This document shows positions 55,270-64,000 of a stretch of DNA of 64,000 nt, one piece after another. The stretch's first letter is position 1, and the number at the start of each line of letters is the position of its first letter. Location: assembly GCA_911728455.2 (NCBI GenBank), contig OU452227.1:13160110-13224109 (forward strand), written 5' to 3'. Both the position numbers and the translations under genes were made by a program. The notes below the pieces were generated by a model. That model made no database searches and was not told the origin of the DNA. It saw only the letters and a program-made list of their open reading frames with translations. Origin of the DNA: Marthasterias glacialis (Eukaryota; Echinodermata; Asteroidea; Forcipulatida; Asteriidae).

Positions 55270-57385
55270 AAGTATGTACACCTAGCTCTTTGACAAGAGT
55301 CTCGAGTTCAATATTCAACTAGAAAATCAGTTTATTGTTACTTTACAAAAATAAGGTGTTTGTGAATGTCATCAAAAGTTGAAATTATCCATTATACATT
55401 TCAACCTGAAATTATGTCTTTTGAATAGTGTTTTGCTTCAACTTCCAGTTTGACCCAAAAGAAAAGGTCAAAACGGAGTCACAATTTTGTAGCGATTGTT
55501 CAGTTTTTAAAGACTTTTCCAATGATGTATAGATTGTAAAAAATCCAATGTGTGGTTCAGGAGTTATGATTTTTTCATATATTAAAATCTGAATTATTGT
55601 AATTTAACACCTGATGACATCATCATGATGTCATCAAATTTGTGGCGTCTTCTCGTTGAGGTTTAATTGTCTGATGAGTTTCAAGGTTAAACTCAGTTCC
55701 ACATACATTTCAAATAAACGGGTCTTTACATTTTTGTGCGGGGAATTTTTTTGTTCATTCAGGACTTTCCATGACATTGAATGTGACCTTTTCACTGACG
55801 AAAAATTCCTTTTTGGAATGTACAGACCTGTTTGTTGTTGATATCCAATGATGTTATGTTTCAAATTTCACTCTGGAAGAGTATCACATACAAAAGCATG
55901 TTACTTGTAATTTTCATTCCACTTAATTTGACCTTGGGGGCCGGCCCCCTCTTCAAGGTACAATACTTACACGCAATTGGTTATGACTAAGAAGAATATA
56001 CCATTTCTAACTTTACTACAATGTGCCAATAATCTGTCTCCAAAACATGGTTCTTCTTTTTGTTGACATGATATTAATATTAGCAGGCACACCTGTCCCT
56101 GACAACATACAATTTTCACTGCTTTCTTGGAAACATGAGTGTATTTTATTTCATGAAAGTTTTGTTAAGTTGGTCAAACGATGTCATGTTTTCTGAAACT
56201 AGAGAATAAGAGTTCAAGCTGTTCAATCTTTAACCCTAACTCCCATGAGTGGTATACTAGGACCTTTCCCCACACTAACTCCAGAGCTCCGTGCTCAAAC
56301 AAAATCCAACACTATATGGTAACTCAACAACCAAACTGTTGAACTCTGATTCAGTTGTACAATTAATGCATACCTGATCCCATGTAAAGCAATATCAGTA
56401 AACCAAGTACTCAATCCAACAGAATCAAACAAAACACGCAGTTGGATTTTCATTGGTTGAAGATGGTCAAGGTTAAAATTCAATGTAAATTTACAGCTTC
56501 CAACTACATGTAGATCATAAACAGCACGTTATTTCCAGTGTGATTATGTGCTGTGAATAGACCTGTTTCGGAAGGGGCATATCATTAGTGCTTGTCAGTC
56601 AGGAAATGCCAGGAAATCTAATTCATGCATCCAAACCTAATTGACATGTTTAAAGTAGTTTTTATTACTATGAAGCTGACCAGGAAATGGAGTGTTTGCT
56701 TTGCAAAGTGTCATTTCTCAAACTGAAGAGCAGAGACACAAGGATTGCAAGCTATTTAACCTTGTAAAACTAATTTTTAAAAGTCCACAGAACATAACAA
56801 ACTTGTATAATACAACTACATACACTAATACAAAAAACATAGACTCTAGTTTAACCAAGTTTACACAACACAATAATGCGATTGTGAAGGGCATCCAACA
56901 AACAAAACCAGAGACAAAGTACAAATTGATCAGTTTCGCTGAAAGCACACTGATTATAAAGTCCATACCAGTACCAATTTGACAAATCTTTCGATCAGAA
57001 ATATTGTCAAAGTCAAGGAAATTCAAGTTCAATTTTAGTAGTTTTCAGCGAATTTAGTTGTATCTTCATGTCTAATCTTTGTATCTATCTATCTTTGTAT
57101 CTAATCGCTTGTGTGGATTGATTATTGAAAACTAAAGGATGGTAATTAATTTACTAATTCCAAAAGTCAATGATACACATGTCATTTCCTTTTAAATATT
57201 TACCCCTATGGGATGTGCTTATTTTGTGGACCTTTTTATTATCTTTGAGTTCCTGTACTGACACCATGGTTCCCTCTGCATTGACAGTTTCAGGTTTTTC
57301 TAAAATACATGAAATTTTGAGGACACAACTTCTGAGAATAATAACAAAAGTTAGCAATTAATACTTCCAATGGTGAACACTCTGC
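55270..57385. other. Intergenic, AT-rich, no gene recognised
   Basis: No domain-like frame. 'gacatcatcatgatgtcatc' at about 55,615-55,635 is a short palindrome. Confidence 0.4.
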
Positions 57386-57393
57386 ACCATTTT

Positions 57394-57955
57394 CTGGTAA
57401 TCTTTCCTTTAAATGCTGGGTCGTTTAGAGAACTTTTTAAATACTCACTTTTCTAAGAATCACGAATCGCTTGGCCCTTTAAAAAAAATTTTTTTTTATG
57501 AATCTACCAATTTATAATTGTTTACTTTGAAAAAGGATATTGCTTTAATTTGTGGTTAATTCAGCTGCAACAATAGTACAAGCTACATGTAATTGCTGGT
57601 AGTCTTTCCTCTATCTGGTTTAATGTTGGGTTGTTCAGAGAACTTTCTAAATACTCACTTTTCTGAGAATCACTTGGTCCTTTTTGAAAAAAAAAGGATA
57701 TTGCTTTAACTTTGTGGTTAATTCAGGCGCAACAATGGTACAAGCTACATGTAATTACTAGAAGTCTTTCCTCTATCCGGTTTAAGCAGGCATGTAACTT
57801 CGAAAAAAAAAAATGGAAATGGTCGTACACACACAATTTTGTACAGTGTTTTTTCAATTTTCAATGGCACTAAAAATGAAGAAAAAAGAGGAAATCAGCT
57901 GATCCGCTGTTTAATGTTGGGTTGTTCAGAGAACTTTCTAAATACTTCTCTGAGC
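57394..57955. repeat. Tandem repeat of about 200 bp, 2.3 copies
   Basis: Units begin at about 57,394 ('ctggtaatctttcct'), 57,594 ('ctggtagtctttcct') and 57,760 ('tagaagtctttcct'). The third is interrupted by about 125 bp of unrelated sequence (57,785-57,908) and resumes at 'tttaatgttgggttgttcag'. Confidence 0.85.
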
Positions 57956-58159
57956 ATGATTTGACATTACATATATTTTTGCTTTACTTTGACAACATAT
58001 CTTTCCTTGGAATCCGAGTGTATGCCTGCTGTACTCTTGGGGACTCACCTAGGAAATCTTGGTACAATTGCAGAAAATACTCTGTGCGAAAAACGCCGTA
58101 ACTCAGTGCATTGGTTGTGTGTGTACAACTGTACATCCAGGTTATTTGAAGCGAGATTA

Positions 58160-58438
58160 CACATTTTGACCAAAGATTATAGAGCGCCAAAGGCGCAAGA
58201 TGGGGAACTGGTGCTTTATCTATTGTTGGAACGTGAAATACGCATGGGCGCCATTTCAGCAAGTGAATGCTTTGTTTCCCATTGATAGCAATGGTTATTG
58301 TCTGCGCTGATCTGCACTTATCTGTTGTTGTATCAACAGAGTTACTTGCTGAAATGGCGTCCAGTGGGATTTCTTATTCCAGCCAGAGTTCCCCATCTTG
58401 CGCCTTCAGCACTCTATACTCTTTGGTTTTGACACTTT
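58160..58438. mobile_element. Foldback MITE, about 275 bp
   Basis: The left arm 58,163-58,266 and right arm 58,345-58,436 are inverted copies with mismatches, sharing 'aggcgcaagatggggaact' and 'cgccatttcagcaagt'. Confidence 0.9.
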
Positions 58439-58439
58439 C

Positions 58440-60480
58440 AAACTCGCATGTAATGTACGTACATACACTTTTGCACTGACACGATGATATGTTATAGTAC
58501 AAAGTGTGCAATTTGAACACGTCCATTCTTCAACCCTCAGCTCCATCACTAGAAACCCTACTTCACATTTTACCTCTGAATTATGGTTAAATTCCTGGCT
58601 TTAGTCATCATCAGTACACCATTATGAACAGCAGAGAAATATAGAAACTCTTTGCTGATCTTGAATTTGACAAACTAAACCATGATTCACTCTCTGTTGG
58701 CAAAGAGCTGGATAATGGCTAGATAAATAAGTGTGAAACAATTTACTCAAACGCTGGTTTTTAATCTGTTGTTCAAATTTGAACATCATCAAAAGCTGTG
58801 CCTATAATAAACCTTTTCCCCGCCAAAATTATCATTGTCTGGATCCCTATTTACACAGTGAAAGTGGAAGTTCCAGTTGGCATTTCATAAAAAGGGATCA
58901 GGCTTCTTGTCCTTTCAGCCTCGGTTTGGTTGCATTGATTTAAAAACAAGACAGCCACACCATGCTAAAGATCTATTTGAGTACACAAATATGTAGATAT
59001 TTATGTACATGTATTCAGAATTATTAAATTTAGGTAAGGCACTAAACAGAAGTCTTCCACAATTTCTTGGTCCAGTGTATGCATAATATAGTGAGTACAT
59101 GCAACATTCTGATGGCCATAATTAAAAAGTAAGGAAAACTTTTTCATTCTGCTATCTTTATCAAACTTTTAACACCAAGTAAATAAGCATGCATATTTCC
59201 ACCAAGATAAAATAAAAATACTGTAGCATACATGAAGTAGTACTGCACTGAATAATACTTAAATCTACAAAACTTAATTTACAATCTTTTATACTTTACA
59301 ATGATGCAGACGCTGGATAATCAGTTGGTGCCTGTACACACACCTTGTACAATACACACGTTAGTCAACGCACTATATAGAGGACTTATCTTTGTTCCCT
59401 ACTAGGTTTTGTACACGAACGCGAAGCGAAGAATTCCTCACTCTTTCAAAATACCTGGATCGCTTTTGTTAAAGTCCTCAGTTTCAACCGGTAGACACCC
59501 CCCACCCCCACCCCATTACATAAGTTTGTTGACCTAGTAAACTGAAGTACTTCTCTTTGTTCCCCCATTGTTTGGACTTCATATTTTTTTATGACATCCC
59601 CATTGGTTTTGTGCAGAAAAAGCTGTTAAAACACATGCATCCCTTTTGTTAAAATCCTAGATTTCAATGGGTAGACACACCCATATACATACATGTAGTA
59701 CACTGTATGTTTATGCCTGATCAGAACCTTGTCAATTTGTTACTGTTCCGTATACTTGTAGTCATCGATCCATAAAATCATTACTTTATGTTGGGAGTTG
59801 TCCCTTAAGAATGGTCTGCTGGCCAAATGCCACGTAAAATAATTCAAACTCAAGTCAAAAGTCCCTCAAGTCACTGTCCAAACGGCTAGAAAATTGCTCT
59901 GTAAACAAGAGACAATTTTCTATGAATCAAAATCACTGCGGACAAAAAACGTTCATACTATATGGCTCAACATTGAGGCCATTCAAGAGTTGCTGATTGT
60001 GATCTGAGAGGAAACAACTTTGCACTGTGGGCTGGTAAGCAAACTGGTGGCCAAGGGTCCAGTTGGCCAGTGAGTGAAAAAGCCATGGTCGTAAATCGTG
60101 ATCACGGATCCTCCACAAGGAGAGGAAACATGACCTAATGTACTGTGGCTGTCCTCCAACCTTCAGAAATGCTCAGTTGCCATCACATATAATAAGGAAG
60201 TTGGCACACTCTCAAAAACGCCAAGGAGCACAACGCTGCTTAGAAAAACAGACTGGGAGGAGCAGTATTTTTGTGGTTTCATGAACAAATCAAACTTGCT
60301 TTACATGTACATGCTGTATGGTGTCCTTACATGTATCAACCTGTTTTCCTCATTTGCTCCCCTTGGCTCTTTTTGTTGTATGTATACCCAGGTAGCGTCA
60401 CAGGGCCAATTAAATCATCCAGCTTCTCAGAATGTGTATTGGCAGGGCGGATTAAATCAGCCCTATTTATAATGCATTTG
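58440..60480. other. Intergenic, no gene; dispersed repeat at 59.4-59.7 kb
   Basis: 59,390-59,500 and 59,525-59,690 are two related segments ('cttttgttaaa.tcct.(a/g)(g/a)tttcaa.(c/g)ggtagaca') that also resemble 28,660-28,860. Confidence 0.45.
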
Positions 60481-60484
60481 TATC

Positions 60485-60850
60485 TAGACCTTACGCACTG
60501 ACATCATCATGCCGCTATCTTAGAGGTAAACTGGAAACAATGGAAATGCACAGCTACATGTACATGTACTGTATTGACCCATTTCACCTGACGTCATCAT
60601 CACAATAATCTTGGTTGCGCCATTTTGGTGGTCAATGTCACTGAGTTAATCAGTGAAGAGCGCATTTTAGGAGACGCGGCGTTTACACATAAACCTATTG
60701 ACCACCAAAATGGTGAGCGTGGCACAGTCGGCGCTTGTGATGTGCGTGCAAGGGGTCAATATATGCACATGATGGGCTAGTAACCAACCTTCTTTTCACC
60801 TCTATCAAGGGGCACACTACTCAAATGATGACATTTGCATAAAAGGTCTA
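60485..60850. mobile_element. MITE-1 copy split by a nested MITE-2
   Basis: Outer TIRs 'tagaccttacgcactgacat' (60,485) and 'atgacatttgcataaaaggt' (to about 60,850). Its two halves match 52,811-52,972, with the MITE-2 at 60,572-60,762 between them. Confidence 0.82.
60572..60762. mobile_element. MITE-2 nested in MITE-1
   Basis: Ends 'tattgacccatttcacctga' and 'gcaaggggtcaata'. The interior inverted pair 'cgccattttggtggtcaat' and 'attgaccaccaaaatgg' matches the copy at 55,164-55,267. Confidence 0.85.
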
Positions 60851-60854
60851 TTGG

Positions 60855-62675
60855 TTGCACAACACCATGTGACCTTAAAACAACCACTGCAAAAGTTCAA
60901 GATGTGACCAAGGTAAACGCTTTGAACTTGTGTATGCCTCAACTGCAGTCATCGTTGCTAGAAATTTAATTTAAAATTTCTAAAAAGGAAAGTAGTAATT
61001 TACAGCTTGCATGGCGTAGCATTAATTTAATACAAAGCACTGCTAGCGTTAAAGGGTGGGTTGGAATTGGGTTTTTTTTGTGTGTGTTAATATGTAACGG
61101 ATTCCCTTGTCTTCCCTTTACCCTGTATCAACTAAGTAATGTACCTGTATTTGAATTCAACAATATTTACATGCAGAAGTGACATCATGAAACTTTTTGT
61201 CATCTTCTGAAACAAGGAAGTATACTGTTTCTTTACCAGTGTGTAGTGTAACCCAGGAATAATACAAAATGTAACTGCACATTGTAAAGTTCAATCAGTT
61301 CAGATTAACAATGCATATGGTGAGCAGAATATATTCTGCTCAGGGGCTACTTTGTAAGCAGATAAACGTCTGCTTACAGAGTTTTATGAATACACCGCCA
61401 GAGTTGAAGGTCACCAAAAAACTTGGCCAGGCAGCCGTTCATGCCATTCCAAGGTCCTGTGGAAATGGACCACGGTGACAATAGTGCTTAAAAATTTCCT
61501 GCTAAGCAACATTAAGCAGGAAACCAGTCACAAACGGCACGTATGACAATGTATTTTTGGCTGGTGACCTTATTCTGGTTAGCAAAATTGTTTTGTGCTA
61601 AGTTTCTTTTTGTGCTTAAGCAGCTCTATGACATTGAGTCTGGAAGACAACATGTGATGAAGTTCACAGCATTGTGGTAAAAAGTCAAAGGCACATACTG
61701 GTGTACATGGTCATGCACAAGAGGCAATAGAAGACTCCATCAAGAGTAAAGTTTTTATCCGAGTAAAATATTCCATAATCATTGTCTGCTTTAGCAGACA
61801 ATTTTCATCCAACCAAATTTACTTACTAAACATACCTAACCCCCTACACAGTACTCTTTGCAAGAAACAGCCTCAATCGTCCGAAATAAACTAATGGATT
61901 TGTAGAATGCCTGCCTTCTACCCTATTACTGCTACTGTTAACTGTTTTCAATTCTAAAAAAATCAACTGATATGAGTTGTGTAACTCAAACTTTACAAAA
62001 AAAAGGTTAAAAAACCAATTCAAGAGTTTCATTGACCATAGGTATTAGAAATGTAGTTTCAGAATTGTTTTTCTCACTTCATGTGTTAAATTTGACATCA
62101 CACAGTGTAAAGTCGGCCATCCTTACGGGTAATGATATCACTTTCTGAACGACATTTTGCATAATTACTGCGTGCAGCACGCGGGAGTCCTACCACTTGG
62201 CCTCAAATCCAAAACCCACTAATGACCCATAATTCTTTATCCCGAAGACCCAACAGACTAAACAAACTTTCCCCGCACTTAAAAAAATAAAAACATTTTA
62301 TGTCAATGTCAACAAAAATGTGCATAAAAATATACATTTGTAAAAAAAAAACACCTACAAATTACACATATTTACAATGACCAATAAAAAACTGTTCCCT
62401 CTTTATCCTCTAATGAGCTCTGGGATTCAATCGTTCTTTTTCCGCCAATGTAATAATATAAACGTATTTCCTTGGCCATCCAAGCAAAGAAAAGATAGTT
62501 GCCATGGTTGATATTACTTTCTACCACAAATATGAACATTTATTCAAGCACTTCCAATGAGTGCAGAAATGGATTCATCAATCTTTCTTTTCTGACCTAT
62601 AGTGCACCCCCTCCCTTGTCCCAGCCCCCAAAAGAAGCATGGATTTCAAAACAAATTGTGGACAAAATAGTACCT
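60855..62675. other. Intergenic and Galpha 3' flank
   Basis: No independent gene. Perfect short palindromes occur: 'gagcagaatatattctgctc' (about 61,322-61,341), 'tgtaagcaga...tctgcttaca' (about 61,353-61,378) and 'attgtctgct..agcagacaat' (about 61,780-61,801). Confidence 0.4.
62539..62544 (-). terminator. Candidate polyadenylation signal of the Galpha gene
   Basis: AATAAA on the minus strand, about 137 nt past the stop codon. Confidence 0.4.
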
Positions 62676-62680
62676 AAATG

Positions 62681-63253
62681 TTATGTTGTGAGCATCAGGT
62701 TGTCCAGGTTCTTTTTCAGGATTGTGACCTTCACAGCATCAAACACCCGCTTTATATTCTGCGTGTCTATGGCAGTGGTGAAATGGTGGAAGAGTGTCTT
62801 ACTGCGGTCGCGACGCCGCATGTCGAACATGAGAAGAATGAAGTCTTGCACCTGCTTCATGTCGGTGGGCTCACCGTCAAACTCTGGGAAGTAGTCCTTA
62901 AGGTTTACAACCTTGACCTTTTGCTCCAGCAGGTCAGTTTTATTTAAGAAGAGGATGACAGATACTGTTGAGAAGTACTTGTGATTGACGATGGTATCGA
63001 AGATGTTGCAGGACTCTACCAGCCGGTTGGTAACGCGGTCTTCCATTAAGACCTGATCAAACTCGCTGGACGATACCAAGAATAGGATTGACGTGACGTT
63101 TTCGAAGCACTGAAACCACTTCTGCCGTTGCGACCGCTGCCCGCCGACGTCAACAAAGCGAAAGGGGACGCTCCTGATATCAATGACATGCTCCACGATA
63201 CCCTTGGTGGCTTTTCGTGCCAAGAGAATGTCTTGCCTAGTAGGGAGAAATTC
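62681..63253 (-). CDS. G protein alpha subunit, class 12/13, last coding exon
   Basis: Last exon of a heterotrimeric G protein alpha subunit: 190 residues plus stop (TAA at 62,681). Acceptor 'caacaaatgcag|GAA'. Motifs in order: switch I '[12 protein letters not shown]' with the ADP-ribosylatable-type Arg and the Thr that binds Mg, switch II '[18 protein letters not shown]' with the catalytic Gln, '[18 protein letters not shown]', the guanine-specificity 'NKTD', and 'TTAID' (TCAT box). '[13 protein letters not shown]' and the terminus 'NLMLTT' mark the G12/13 class, which activates RhoGEFs to control actin and cell shape. The usual ending is LMLQ or IMLQ; here TT replaces Q. The gene enters from beyond the window's right edge, so only the C-terminal half is visible. 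Confidence 0.96.
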   Translation of the reverse strand, partial: EFLPTRQDILLARKATKGIVEHVIDIRSVPFRFVDVGGQRSQRQKWFQCFENVTSILFLVSSSEFDQVLMEDRVTNRLVESCNIFDTIVNHKYFSTVSVILFLNKTDLLEQKVKVVNLKDYFPEFDGEPTDMKQVQDFILLMFDMRRRDRSKTLFHHFTTAIDTQNIKRVFDAVKVTILKKNLDNLMLTT

Positions 63254-63839
63254 CTGCATTTGTTGGGGAAAGCACGTATGTTTAATGTGCATAATTTGTC
63301 AGTTAAAACTTTTTTGGACAAATATAATTTAATGTGACACCTGCATGCTGTGCGCAGACCAATTAACATTGTGGTTCATATGTGCTTGATTGAAGGAATT
63401 CATGGTAGTATGGCACTCGTAGCAACTTTTGATGTAACGGCGAGTTGATTACAAAGGAAAGAGCCAAACCTTATTTTTAGCACAGTTCATTATTATGTGT
63501 GAAAATGCAATTTTGATTTATTCTTCAGCTAGCCCGCCAGGCTATCAAACTGGAAAAGATAGTAGCCTTTCTTTAAATCTGGTACTCCAGGGCTAGTGGG
63601 CTTCTGGCATTTTTCCCCTGGGTGGGTGCACTCACAGACAAAGATACACCATCATACACAACTTGTTAAATGATTTCAAATGGTTAACTACATATGTACC
63701 TGAAAAATCAAGAGTAGGGGGTTTTAAATTAAAGATGAGGGTAGTGGCCTTGATTCTCGGGGGGGGGGGACCCTATAAACCTGATTCTTATCCATTACAT
63801 TGGACACAATTACAATTAAGTGGGGGATTCCTTGCTTAC
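63254..63839 (-). other. Intron of the Galpha12/13 gene
   Basis: 586 bp, donor gtaagc at 63,839, acceptor aacaaatgcag at 63,254. A poly-G tract lies at about 63,760-63,769. Confidence 0.9.
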
Positions 63840-63890
63840 CTCTTTTCCTATCCGGTCCAGCTCATCTAAGAAGTACTTGACTGAATCCGC
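63840..63890 (-). CDS. G protein alpha subunit, class 12/13, penultimate exon
   Basis: The exon is 51 nt with acceptor 'tatttctcag|GCG' and donor 'AAAGAG|gtaagc'. It encodes 17 residues, 'ADSVKYFLDELDRIGKE', homologous to the ESVKYFLDNLDKLG stretch at the end of the helical domain of G12/13 proteins. It is phase 0 at both ends and joins directly to '[12 protein letters not shown]' in the last exon. The remaining 5' exons lie beyond 64,000. Confidence 0.93.
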
Positions 63891-64000
63891 CTGAGAAATA
63901 AATAGGGATAAATAATCAAAAAATAAGTAAGCTACAGGTATCTTGGGAGCAAACTCAGATTTAGTACTCCATGTTTCTGCACTACATTGTATCATTACAA

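Noticed and set aside
62499-62947. Plus-strand frames opposite the Galpha exon
   Set aside because: Antisense shadows of a strongly supported coding exon.

Overview
The window is metazoan nuclear DNA: intron-bearing genes, AT-rich intergenic sequence, and very many transposable elements and tandem repeats. A marine invertebrate deuterostome, perhaps an echinoderm, fits the DIRS1-type retrotransposon, the many MITE families, the frequent 'tacatgta' motifs and the Galpha12/13 gene. The species is not determined, and this placement is inference.

Layout. 0-4.9 kb: intergenic DNA with a duplicated GC-rich block and a 25-bp minisatellite. 4.9-9.5 kb: one compound satellite made of a 23-bp array (about 115 units) and two heptamer arrays (134 and 140 units) joined by a graded transition zone. 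9.9-10.2 kb: six regularly spaced palindromes. 10.4-17 kb: duplicated, degenerate exon-like modules on the minus strand, followed by a 43-bp satellite (17.15-18.13 kb) that may descend from one of them. 23.1-23.4 kb: a candidate minus-strand first exon. 23,432-28,244: a complete DIRS1-like tyrosine-recombinase retrotransposon with three ORFs, divergent inverted termini and an internal complementary region that exactly matches its own circle junction. 29.15-32.55 kb: a 66-bp (22-codon) array whose plus-strand reading resembles half of a C2H2 zinc finger.

37.9-41.1 kb (possibly up to 48.2 kb): a minus-strand gene with two death domains. The exon for the first death domain is split by a tRNA-Leu-derived SINE. 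'STHQ' exon-like modules lie upstream of it on the same strand, and their core motif recurs in the 10-17 kb array. 41-61 kb is mostly intergenic and holds at least ten MITE or foldback elements, including one MITE nested in another and two copies of a TTAA-flanked family, plus two LINE remnants. 62.7-63.9 kb: the last two coding exons of a Galpha12/13 subunit gene on the minus strand.

The only host genes I can support are the Galpha12/13 gene and the death-domain gene. Both belong to signalling families: heterotrimeric G protein to RhoGEF, and death-domain adaptor or innate immunity. Nothing in the window links them functionally.
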